A stretch of DNA of 64,000 nt from JBFFMO01 sp041390025 (GTDB lineage Bacteria > Myxococcota_A > Bradymonadia > Bradymonadales > Bradymonadaceae), in contig JAWKQR010000013.1 of NCBI GenBank assembly GCA_041390025.1, forward strand, positions 1 through 64,000, in the 5' to 3' direction. Made by a program: the position numbers and the translations under genes. A model generated the notes under the pieces. That model saw only the letters and a list, made by a program, of their open reading frames with translations. It did no database searches and was not told the DNA's origin. This document shows positions 39,110-47,483 of this stretch, one piece after another; position 1 is the stretch's first letter, and each line of letters begins with the position of its first letter.

Positions 39110-41125
39110 ATGAAGATTGCGTTCGTACATAACGTGCAGACCGAGGCCACCGAGGAACAGGCCGAGTTTGACACTCCATCCACGGTCGCGGCAATCGTTG
39201 CGGCCCTGACGCAAGCGGGTCACGATGTGACGCCGGTTGACGCATCAGTGGGCGTGACCCAGCTCGCATCGACGTTAGCATCGATCGCGCCCGATTTGGT
39301 GTTTAACACAGCCGAAGGCCATCGCGGGCGGGCTCGTGAAGCGTTTTACCCGGCCCTGTTCGAGCAACTCGGCATTCCGTTCACCGGAAGCGACGCACAC
39401 ACGTGTCTGGTCACCCTGGACAAGGCGTTGTCGCGGCTCACGGCAAAGGGAGCCGGCATTGAGGTGCCCGGTGGAGTGTTCGTGACGCAGGGTGACGACT
39501 TGAGCTGGCAGCAGATCCCGGGCCCGTGGATCGTCAAACCTGCCTTTGAGGGCAGCTCCAAAGGGATCGACGAGCACGCCGTGCAGTTCGACATGGCCGG
39601 CTGCCGCGCCCGGATCGAAGCCGCCCTTGCACGTTATCCCGATGGCTTGGTCGTTGAGCAATACATTGAAGGTGTGGACGTGGCCGTGCCGTATGTGCAC
39701 GGGATCGGCAAAGACGGCATCCTGGCTCCGGTTCGCTACGTCTATCCAAGCCAAGGGCGAGTGTCGATTTACGACTACACCCTCAAGAATGCGCAGGCGG
39801 ATAGCGTCGAAGTCCAATGTCCCGCGCAGCTTCCTGAACCAACGCTTGAGCTTTTGTGCGACTGGAGCAAGCGCGTGATCTCGGCGTTTGCGCTCCACGA
39901 CGTCGCACGCATCGACTGGCGCGTGACTCCAGACGGTAAGGTGTACTTTATCGAGGTCAACGCGCTTCCAAGCCTTGAGCCCGGTGCAGGATTGTTCTCG
40001 GCCGCAGCGCTCGAAGGTGTGTCGGATTCATCCGTGGTGTTGGATTCAATTGTCAAAAGTGCGGCCGCGCGATTCGGGCTACGCGAGCAGCCGCGAGGAA
40101 AATCGAAGATCCGCGTAGGTCTAATCTTCAACGTCAAGCGCATCAAACCTGCGATCGATGGCGAAAATGATGACGACGCCGAGTACGACGCACCAGCGAC
40201 GATCGAGGCCATCCGTTCCGCGATCGAGCGGCTTGGACACGATGTGGTGATGTTGGAGGCTCGGGCAGACATCCTTCGCAAGATTGAGGATTCAAGGATC
40301 GACGTCGCCTTTAACGTCGCGGAGGGCCTCACCGGTCGGACGCGTGAGGCGGTGGTGCCGGCCGTGCTCGATATGCTTCAGATCCCGTTCACAGGAAGCG
40401 ACGCCGCAACGATGGCGCTGACGCTCGACAAGGCGCTCGCCAAGCGAATCGTGCGTGATTTTGGCGTGCCGACGCCCCGCTCCTTGGTGATGTTTACTGG
40501 GAAAGAAAAGATCCCGGCGGATATGCACTTTCCTGTGATGGTGAAACCGGTCGCCGAAGGGAGCTCCAAGGGCGTGCTGGATTCTGGCGTCGCCGAGAAC
40601 GATCAAGAACTTCGGCACAAGGCGTTGGCGCTCGTCGAAAAGTACAAGCAACCGGCGTTGGTCGAGACCTACCTTCCCGGTCGCGAGTTCACGGTTGGCC
40701 TTCTGGGTGGCCCTCGGCCCCGTGTATTGCCGCCCATGGAGATCGTCTTCAAGGAAGGCGTGAAGAATCCGGTTTACTCTTTTGCACACAAACAAGAGGC
40801 AGGCCTCGTGGGATACGAAGTCCCAGCGAACGTCGACGCCAAGCTGCTCAAAGAGATCGAGTCCGTATGCCGGCGGTCATTTGAGGCCCTGGGATGCCGC
40901 GATGTGGCGCGCATCGACGTCCGTTGTGACGTCAATGGTGCCGTCAATTTCATCGAGTGCAATCCGTTGCCTGGGCTGACCCCCGGTTGGTCGGATCTGT
41001 GTCTGATCTCGGATGCATCGGGAGTCTCTTACGATGAGCTGATCAAACAAATCCTGTCCCCTGCGATTCGTCGGTGGCGCAATCAGCGCCGGGCTCCGCA
41101 CAACAAACTTCGAGAGAAACTTTAA
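39110..41125 (+). CDS. Tandem D-Ala-D-Ala-ligase-like protein with two ATP-grasp units
   Basis: 671 residues made of two complete Ddl-type halves (about 1-328 and 333-671). Each has the N-terminal lobe (VFNTAEGHRGRAREAFYPAL, PFTGSDAHTCLVTLDKAL; FNVAEGLTGRTREAVVPAVL, PFTGSDAATMALTLDKAL). Each has the ATP-grasp lysine motif (VKPAFEGSSKGI from residue 142; VKPVAEGSSKGV from 478), a GxD/EFxV segment (EGVDVAVPYV; GREFTVGLLG) and the Mg-binding Arg and E-x-N (RIDWRV with EVNALPSL at 282; RIDVRC with ECNPLPGL at 616). Both sites look competent, so it may form two carboxylate-amine bonds or a peptide. The GAGGAG site precedes ATG 39110. The stop overlaps the next gene (TAATG). Substrate unknown; normal Ddl is a single unit. 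Confidence 0.85.
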   Translation: MKIAFVHNVQTEATEEQAEFDTPSTVAAIVAALTQAGHDVTPVDASVGVTQLASTLASIAPDLVFNTAEGHRGRAREAFYPALFEQLGIPFTGSDAHTCLVTLDKALSRLTAKGAGIEVPGGVFVTQGDDLSWQQIPGPWIVKPAFEGSSKGIDEHAVQFDMAGCRARIEAALARYPDGLVVEQYIEGVDVAVPYVHGIGKDGILAPVRYVYPSQGRVSIYDYTLKNAQADSVEVQCPAQLPEPTLELLCDWSKRVISAFALHDVARIDWRVTPDGKVYFIEVNALPSLEPGAGLFSAAALEGVSDSSVVLDSIVKSAAARFGLREQPRGKSKIRVGLIFNVKRIKPAIDGENDDDAEYDAPATIEAIRSAIERLGHDVVMLEARADILRKIEDSRIDVAFNVAEGLTGRTREAVVPAVLDMLQIPFTGSDAATMALTLDKALAKRIVRDFGVPTPRSLVMFTGKEKIPADMHFPVMVKPVAEGSSKGVLDSGVAENDQELRHKALALVEKYKQPALVETYLPGREFTVGLLGGPRPRVLPPMEIVFKEGVKNPVYSFAHKQEAGLVGYEVPANVDAKLLKEIESVCRRSFEALGCRDVARIDVRCDVNGAVNFIECNPLPGLTPGWSDLCLISDASGVSYDELIKQILSPAIRRWRNQRRAPHNKLREKL

Positions 41126-42213
41126 TGTCTGACCGTTGCCGGTTTCGTGATCTTGGTTTGAGCATGGGTGTCTTTCCCCCCGGATTCCACAACGCCATCA
41201 CGGATGTGGAAGGCGTGCGCGTGGGGCACAGCACGATCATCCACGACGAAGGACCAGCGCGTACCGGCGTGACCGCGATTCTGCCAAACAACGGCAACGT
41301 GTTTATGGACCGCATGATTGGGGGCGCGTTCGTCCTGAACGGGGCCGGTGAGGTGTCGGGATTGGTTCAGGTGCAGGAGTGGGGATTGCTCGAAACGGCC
41401 ATCCTCCTCACGAACACTCACAGCGTGGGGACCTGTTCTGGCGCGCTAGCGCACCGAATGTCACAGACCTACCCTACGATCGGCGACACCCACGATGTTC
41501 TGATTCCGTTGGTCGGCGAGTGCGATGATTCGTACCTCAACGACATCGTTGGCCAACACGTCAAACAGGAGCACGTGGACGAAGCGCTAGAAACCGCGGC
41601 AGGTGGGCCGGTGAGCGAAGGCGCAGTCGGCGGCGGAACCGGCATGATCAGTTTTGACGTCAAAGGCGGGATCGGCACATCGTCGCGCCTCGTTGAGATT
41701 GGCAACGCGACGTACACGGTCGGCATTTTGGTCATGAGCAACGTGGGCCGGCTCGAAGACTTGCGCATCGACGGGGTCGACGTGGGCGCGCGACTGTTGC
41801 GCGAGGGATTCGAACCTGGACCCATCCGCCCCAATTTGTACGGCAGCATTATCGCGGTGCTTGCCACCGACGCGCCCCTGTCGACGCATCAGATCAACCG
41901 CCTGTGTAAACGGGTTGGGCTGGGGATTGGACGCGCGGGGTCGTACGCAGCGCACGGCTCCGGAGAGATTGTGTTGGGATTCTCTACGGCGAATCAGGTG
42001 CCACGCGATACCCCTCGGGATGTGTTCGATTTCCGAGCGTTGGCGGACCCGAAAATGGACAACCTGTATCGCGCGGCGATCGAGTGCACCGAAGAAGCGA
42101 TGATCAACGCGATGTGTATGGCGGTTCCCATGAACGGAATTTATGGCCACTACGTCAAGGCACTGCCGCTTGAACAAGTCGCCTCCATCATGAGACGTGT
42201 CGCGGCTGCGTGA
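41125..42213 (+). CDS. P1-family (DmpA-type) self-processing aminopeptidase
   Basis: 362-residue N-terminal-nucleophile hydrolase of peptidase family P1/S58 (DmpA: L-aminopeptidase D-Ala-esterase/amidase). Family landmarks: FHNAITDVEGVRVGHSTI, ARTGVTAILP, GGAFVLNGAGEVSGL, the active-site region TNTHSVGTCSG, GAVGGGTGM, and the autocleavage site at Gly240-Ser241 in YGSIIAVLATDAPLS; Ser241 would become the free nucleophile of the beta chain. It ends NAMCMAVPMNG. ATG 41125 overlaps the ATP-grasp stop (TAATG), so both are made together. DmpA homologues cut N-terminal residues from peptides, some containing D-Ala, which fits a ligase neighbour. No signal peptide: cytoplasmic. Confidence 0.93.
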   Translation: MSDRCRFRDLGLSMGVFPPGFHNAITDVEGVRVGHSTIIHDEGPARTGVTAILPNNGNVFMDRMIGGAFVLNGAGEVSGLVQVQEWGLLETAILLTNTHSVGTCSGALAHRMSQTYPTIGDTHDVLIPLVGECDDSYLNDIVGQHVKQEHVDEALETAAGGPVSEGAVGGGTGMISFDVKGGIGTSSRLVEIGNATYTVGILVMSNVGRLEDLRIDGVDVGARLLREGFEPGPIRPNLYGSIIAVLATDAPLSTHQINRLCKRVGLGIGRAGSYAAHGSGEIVLGFSTANQVPRDTPRDVFDFRALADPKMDNLYRAAIECTEEAMINAMCMAVPMNGIYGHYVKALPLEQVASIMRRVAAA

Positions 42214-42292
42214 CATTTTCGCAACATTCCAGCCACCGCTTGATCTCAGCCTCACGTGCATATAGCGTCACGCGACTTATGGAGGCCGACGG

Positions 42293-43318
42293 ATGAAGCA
42301 GTTTGCATTGGTATTGATGGTTGTCTTGGGTGGCGCGTGCTCGAACGATGACAAGGGAGTTCAAATCTCGTGCAATGACGATGAGTTGTACGACCAAGTC
42401 AACGACGTGTGTGTGCCTCGTGGGATGACCGTCCCTGACGTTTCACTGCCTGACCTCGGACAAAACGACGCGAGCGATGAGGTCGATGCGATGCCGGACA
42501 TGTCCGAGCCTGACATGCCCGACCCAACCTGCGATCGAGACAACGACCGTGTGCTCTCCCCTGCATGCGGCGGCAACGACTGCGACGACCTCGATCCGTT
42601 TCGCTCGCCACTCTTGCCGGAATTCTGCGACAACGTGGACAACGACTGCTCGGGCGTCAACAACGACGGCATCGACTGCAGCTTCTTCGCGCACAGCAAC
42701 AACGCGTTCTACAAGGTAGACCCTTTTGCAAAGACGGCGACGGAGTTGACCATGGACACCCCCAACGGGGGTGACACGCTGCAGGACATTGACACTCACC
42801 CCGACGGCACGCTTTACGGCGTCTCGTTCACCGGATTGTTCCGTTATGACCCCAACAACGACCGTTGGGTCAAGGTCGGCGATTTCGGGATCGATGTGGG
42901 TGACCCCAATGGGATGGCCATTGACCTCGGCGGCACCGTGCTTGTGACATCACAGACGAATGTCTACACCGTCGACACGGCCACCGGACGGGCATCGTTC
43001 CTCGGCGACATGATGGGCGACTTCTACAGCAGCGGCGATTGTGTCGTGAACAAGTACGACACACTGTTCATGACCTCGAAGAAGACCGGAAGTCCCGATT
43101 CCCTTGTGCTCATTAACCGTGAGACTGGAATCGCCGAGGAGATTGGCAGCGTCGGATTTGAGAAAGTGTTCGCTCTGACGTCGGCGTGGGGGGAACTTTG
43201 GGGTCTCACGGCACAGGGCGAGCTCATCACGATCGATGAGCGCACAGGCACAGGCACTCTGGTGCAGACGTTTGATGGCGTCCGATTCTTCGGGGCGGCC
43301 AGCACGCCAAATCGCTGA
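42293..43318 (+). CDS. MopE-like lipoprotein with metal-binding motif and beta-propeller-like repeats
   Basis: 341-residue lipoprotein: signal MKQFALVLMVVLGG with lipobox GGAC (Cys16). An Asp/Pro-rich linker (PDVSLPDLGQNDASDEVDAM) precedes a MopE-type Cys/Asp motif (PACGGNDCDDLDPFRSPLLP, EFCDNVDNDCSG), known in secreted myxobacterial proteins as a putative metal-binding repeat. The rest is repeat-like (LYGVSFTGLFRYDPNNDRWV, GTVLVTSQTNVYTVDTATGR), suggesting a partial propeller. Outer-membrane-anchored, facing periplasm or exterior; role unknown. Its own weak promoter could lie in 42240-42265 (TTGATC). Confidence 0.78.
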   Translation: MKQFALVLMVVLGGACSNDDKGVQISCNDDELYDQVNDVCVPRGMTVPDVSLPDLGQNDASDEVDAMPDMSEPDMPDPTCDRDNDRVLSPACGGNDCDDLDPFRSPLLPEFCDNVDNDCSGVNNDGIDCSFFAHSNNAFYKVDPFAKTATELTMDTPNGGDTLQDIDTHPDGTLYGVSFTGLFRYDPNNDRWVKVGDFGIDVGDPNGMAIDLGGTVLVTSQTNVYTVDTATGRASFLGDMMGDFYSSGDCVVNKYDTLFMTSKKTGSPDSLVLINRETGIAEEIGSVGFEKVFALTSAWGELWGLTAQGELITIDERTGTGTLVQTFDGVRFFGAASTPNR

Positions 43319-43376
43319 GCTTTGGGAACGCCGGTTTTCGCGGTATGCTGCCTGAACACTGCATCCCGAACGAAAC

Positions 43377-43784
43377 ATGGCCAATTTTCTAGACTCCTCC
43401 ACAGACAACGAACGCCGAATCGGCGAGTACACCACCCGCCTCTTTCGAATCGAATCCCACATTCGGCGAGGCGAGCGTCGTGCCGCTCGGGCGCAGCTCA
43501 ACGGCATGCTCGATGAGCTGGACCTTCTGGCCCGTGAGATGGAGCTCCCGCTCGAGACGATTGTGGTCGGAGCCCAGTTGGGTTTTTTTTCGGGTGGGTC
43601 GCTCACCCGTGGCAGGATCCCGGGTGCGATAGTCGGTGCGATGGCGGGCTGGCTCTACGGGCAGCACAACCAACAGCAGTTCCGGCGTTTGATCATGGAG
43701 CTGGTGGAACGGGTTGCCGAGCTGTACGCGACGCTAGAAGCGGCAGAACGCGCCGCAGCCAGTAGCGTTGAAAAGGGCGCGTAA
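43377..43784 (+). CDS. Small protein with glycine-rich hydrophobic segment
   Basis: 135 residues. N-terminal amphipathic helices (ERRIGEYTTRLFRIESHIRR, LNGMLDELDLLAREMELPLE), a Gly-rich hydrophobic stretch (GAQLGFFSGGSLTRGRIPGA, IVGAMAGWLYGQ) resembling a glycine zipper, then a charged helix (LIMELVERVAELYATLEAAE). Not recognised as a named family. Intact, 58 bp after the MopE-like gene and 18 bp before the Cys-rich gene, so possibly one transcript. Confidence 0.6.
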   Translation: MANFLDSSTDNERRIGEYTTRLFRIESHIRRGERRAARAQLNGMLDELDLLAREMELPLETIVVGAQLGFFSGGSLTRGRIPGAIVGAMAGWLYGQHNQQQFRRLIMELVERVAELYATLEAAERAAASSVEKGA

Positions 43785-43802
43785 TCCGCGTAGCGTGATC
43801 GC

Positions 43803-44846
43803 ATGCGGTTTTTCCTAGCAATCCTTGTGGTATTTTGCGGCTGCGCTGAGGGGTCCGTTGGCTCCGATGGCGATGCGGGCGCTACGAACAATGTTGGCAA
43901 CAGCGACGCCTCGGTGACGCCAGCCGACATGGGCACGACGTCGGTTGAGGACGTCTCCACGGGTTGCGGTGTGTGCTGCCCTGGTGAGCGCTCTTGCGCT
44001 GATGCAGCGACCGCGAGCGTGTGCAAGTCTGACGGATCGGGTACCCAGCTTTACCGTGTGTGGGCGACGAAGTCTGCATGGACGGCGTCTGCGCCGTGGA
44101 ACCTGTTTGCATGCCTGGCGAAAAGTCGTGTTACGACAACAGCACGATCCTCACCTGCCGCCAAACGGGCGACGGTTTCACGACGTCGCCGTGCCCCATG
44201 GACACCACCTGCATCGATGGGCAATGCCTGTCTGGGGCCGGCAATGGACAGCCGTGTTCGGCAGATGGGGATTGCGCGAGCGGGCAGTGTCATTGCGACG
44301 CCGCCGAAGGTTGCACGGGGATTTCAGGCGGATACTGCACGGTCGCCTGTGCCGGCGACGATTGTGGGCGCGACGGCGCGTGTTTCGCGGCATCGGTCGC
44401 TCCGCTTGGAAATGCGGCAGCCGACTACGACCACTGCGTCACGAAATGCACACCGGGTACCTGCCCAAATGGGCAAGCTTGCGTGACCGTGCCCACGAAA
44501 ACGGCCCAAGGCATCGTCTGGGAGCAAGCCTGTTACTTTCCGGGCTTTGTGGGCATTGGTTCTCAGTGCTCTAGCGATTCGCAGTGCATCGGTGGTCGGT
44601 GCCTGCTCGACTACCTACGACGTGGGCTTCTGCACCCGCACGTGCACCGATGACGGCGTCTGTCCCGAGGGCAGCGCGTGTGTGAGCTTGGTCGCCCCGG
44701 GTTATCAGTGTTCCACGTATTGTGGCGATGGGTCTGCGTTGGGCACTGGAGCGTGTCCTTCGTCACTCCGAATCCCCTTCAGGTCGCGTGTCGACCGATG
44801 TCAGATCCTCAATAACAACGCGTACCGCGTCTGCTACTCGCCCTGA
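43803..44846 (+). CDS. Cysteine-rich secreted lipoprotein (frameshifted)
   Basis: About 345 residues once frames are joined. The N-terminus MRFFLAILVVFCGCAEGSVG looks like a lipoprotein signal, followed by an acidic low-complexity linker and dense Cys-containing units: GCGVCCPGERSC, EVCMDGVCAVEPVCMPGEKS, CIDGQCLSGAGNGQPCSADG, GYCTVACAGDDCGRDGACF, CTDDGVCPEGSACVS. Breaks occur near 44035-44060 and near 44600. Such Cys-rich modules are common in Bradymonadales/Myxococcota secreted proteins and are often disulfide-linked. Function unknown. Convergent with pyk. Confidence 0.65.
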
Positions 44847-44851
44847 ACGGC

Positions 44852-46293
44852 CTAGCTGACGCGATGAAACTTCACGAGGTTCGTCTCTGCATTGGGGCGC
44901 ACGGGCGATCCCATGACGATGATCACCTCGTCGCCCGACTTCACGTCGTGGTGTTCTTTGAGCATCTTCTCGATGCGCTCCACGGCATGCTCCATGGTGT
45001 ACGTCTTGTCACCGACCACATTCGAGTGCAGGTCTAGGCCAATGTGGTGCGGCACCACGCCCCAGTAAAGGGCCATCTGACGGCAGAGCGTCTCGTCTGG
45101 AGTGCACGCAAAGATCGGTTTGCTCGGCCGCTGCGCCATAAGCAGACGCGCGGTCGCGCCGGACAACGTCAGAACCACGATGCCTCGAACGTCCAACTCT
45201 CGCGCCGCGACGGTTGCGCTGCGCGCGACGGCGCTGGGAAACTGCGCATGTACTCTGTCTGCCCTTCGTCGGGTCGCGAAGCGTAGAGTGAGCTGCCCTC
45301 CACTTCTTTGATGATGTCCGCCATCATTCGCACCGCCTGCACCGGGTACTTGCCCGACGCCGTTTCGCCCGACAGCATGACCGCATCGGTGCCGTCGAGC
45401 ACGGCATTGGCGACGTCTGAGGCCTCCGCACGCGTAGGGCGCGGATTCTCCGTCATGGACTCCAACATCTGCGTTGCGGTGATGGTGGTCCGTCCCATGG
45501 ACTTCGCGAGCTTGATGGCGCGCTTTTGGATGACAGGGACTTTTTGGGGCGGAAGCTCAACCCCAAGATCCCCCCGTGCAATCATGATCCCATCAGAGAC
45601 GGCGACGATCTCTTCGAGACACTCCACAGCCTGAGGTTTCTCGATTTTTGAGATGATCTTGGGACGGGCGTCGTGGCCCATCCGAGCGCGCAACATGTGG
45701 ATGTCCAGCGCCGACCGTACGAAGCTCAACGCAACGTAGTCGACACCTAGGTCGAGGCCAAACTCCAGGTCCTCGCGGTCTTTGGGTGTTAGGCTAGGGG
45801 CCGACACCGCTGCGGTTGGGATGTTGATGCCTTTGTTGTTCTTCAACAGGCCCCCCACCTCAACCACTGTATGAACATCGGGACCTTTGACCGCGACCAC
45901 CTTAAGCGTCAACAAGCCGTCGTCGAGGAGCAAGAGGTCGCCCGCCTTCACATCGTTAGGCAGGTCGGTGTACGTGGTGGACACGCGATCGTCGGTCCCC
46001 AAGATGTCGTCGGCTGTGATGATGAATTCGGCCCCATTTTCCAAGCGTGTGGATCCGGTCTCAAACTTGCCGACGCGGATCTTTGGGCCCTGCAGGTCCT
46101 GAAGAATGGCCACCGACCGCCCAAGGTCCTTGGAAACGCGGCGGATCGTGTCGTAGACCTCACGATGCATGTCGTGGGTGCCGTGCGAGAAGTTGAGCCG
46201 GGCGACGTTCATGCCGGCCGCGATCATCTCGACCAGAACGGCTTCGGAGCTTGAGGATGGGCCAAGAGTACAGACGATCTTTGCGCGACGCAT
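44852..46293 (-). CDS. pyk: Pyruvate kinase (one frameshift)
   Basis: Glycolytic transfer of phosphate from PEP to ADP. About 480 residues. Motifs: MRRAKIVCTLGPSS, GMNVARLNFSHG, DLQGPKIRVG, the catalytic Lys/metal region IISKIEKPQAVECLEEIVA, GIMIARGDLGVELP and TATQMLESM. The frame breaks near 45230 after TEYMRSFP; the C-terminal allosteric domain continues in another frame as RELDVRGIVVLTLSGATARL, GVVPHHIGLD, GDEVIIVMGSP and ends KFHRVS. A single indel joins the parts. Likely sequence error. Confidence 0.94.
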
Positions 46294-46358
46294 GATGCCT
46301 CAATGTGTTGGACACCGCTGAAGTACCACGGAAGGCCGCACTGCAACAGTAAAGTGAG

Positions 46359-47264
46359 CTACATCACGACGCGATTTCGCCCTGCTTGCTTGGCTTGATA
46401 GAGGCGGTCGTCCGAGAGCTTGATGAACGAGAACGGGTTGATTTCCGGCTCGCCGGATGCAGCGGCGGCGGCGCGATACTCTTCTAGGTCCGAAACGCCC
46501 ATCGACAGCGTGACCGGGATCGAGATGTTGTCGAACACGAACGGTTCGGCCTCTACCAAACGCCGGATCTTCTCGCCGAGATGAGCGCCCTGCACTTTTG
46601 GAAGCTCGGGCAGCATCAATGCGAACTCTTCGCCACCGTACCGGCCGAAAATATCGTCGCGGCGAATATGCTCTTTGATGCGCTTGGCCACCTGCCGCAG
46701 CACGTGGTCCCCGGCGAGGTGGCCGTAGGTGTCGTTGATGGGCTTGAAATGGTCGATGTCCAGCATCACGAGCGTGAGCTCGCGGTCGTAGCGCAGAGAA
46801 CGACTCATCTCGCGCTCCATTTCCTTCAGGAAATAGCGCTTATTGTAGATCTGCGTCAGGCCGTCGGTGGTTGTGAGCTTGTAAATCTCGTCGTGGTACT
46901 GAGCTTCGACGTTGCTGCCGGACAGGAATTTGAAAATGGTGCGGCCAATCTTGATCTGGTCGCCGTCCATGAGGTTCCTTTCCCGGATCTGCTCATCATT
47001 GACGTAGGTGCCGTTGGTGGACTCCAAATCTCTGGCGACCACTTTGTCCCCGTAGTTGTCGATCACGGCATGGCTGCGTGAGATGGACTCCTCGTCGATC
47101 TGGATGTCGACTTTGCTGGAGCGGCCGATCACGGTCGAACTCTGCCCCAAGAGGTACTTCTTACCTAGGTCGGCACCATTGATGACCACAAGACAAGCGT
47201 CTTTCTTCGCCTTCTCCTGCGGCACCTTGCTGATGACCGTTACAACTGTGCTGTCTTTTCCCAT
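46359..47264 (-). CDS. Diguanylate cyclase with N-terminal FHA domain (DgcB-like)
   Basis: 301 residues: a short Thr-rich tail (DSTVVTVISKVPQ), an FHA domain (about 25-110: VIGRSSKVDIQIDEESISRS, HAVIDNYGDKVVARDLESTN, GTYVND) that binds phosphothreonine, and a C-terminal GGDEF domain with intact active site GGEEF. An RxxD inhibitory site (RRDD) lies exactly five residues before GGEEF, so product feedback is expected. Same order as Bdellovibrio DgcB, whose phosphorylated N-terminal Thr engages its own FHA domain. Makes cyclic-di-GMP. Start ATG 47264 (or GTG 47270). No signal or membrane segment: cytoplasmic. Confidence 0.93.
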   Translation of the reverse strand: MGKDSTVVTVISKVPQEKAKKDACLVVINGADLGKKYLLGQSSTVIGRSSKVDIQIDEESISRSHAVIDNYGDKVVARDLESTNGTYVNDEQIRERNLMDGDQIKIGRTIFKFLSGSNVEAQYHDEIYKLTTTDGLTQIYNKRYFLKEMEREMSRSLRYDRELTLVMLDIDHFKPINDTYGHLAGDHVLRQVAKRIKEHIRRDDIFGRYGGEEFALMLPELPKVQGAHLGEKIRRLVEAEPFVFDNISIPVTLSMGVSDLEEYRAAAAASGEPEINPFSFIKLSDDRLYQAKQAGRNRVVM

Positions 47265-47301
47265 GCTCACCGAGCGTGGCCAACTTTGTTCAATGAATCA
47301 C

Positions 47302-47342
47302 GTACGAGAATCGTACAACGCAAAGCGGTTCAACGCAAAGCG
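47302..47342. repeat. Perfect 15-bp palindrome plus tandem 15-bp repeat between divergent genes
   Basis: GTACGA-GAA-TCGTAC at 47302-47316 is a perfect inverted repeat. It is overlapped by two copies of CAACGCAAAGCG (47316-47327 and 47331-47342), spaced 15 bp. It lies between the FHA-GGDEF gene (minus) and the TonB-like gene (plus), a likely regulatory position; no binding protein can be named. Confidence 0.55.
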
Positions 47343-47483
47343 TGCGGTGAACATCGCAAAAACACTCGGAACCCGCGCAAGGTGTGACGAGGCGCGTGCT
47401 CGTGGGAATTCCAGATTGGCTGCGCTAGAATATTCTCGGTGGCATCTCGGTTTTTCCAACCAAGAACCGACGCACGGGTAAGC

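Noticed and set aside
39275..39898. 207-codon minus-strand frame inside the ATP-grasp gene
   Set aside because: Antisense to clear ATP-grasp motifs; no start signal or similarity.
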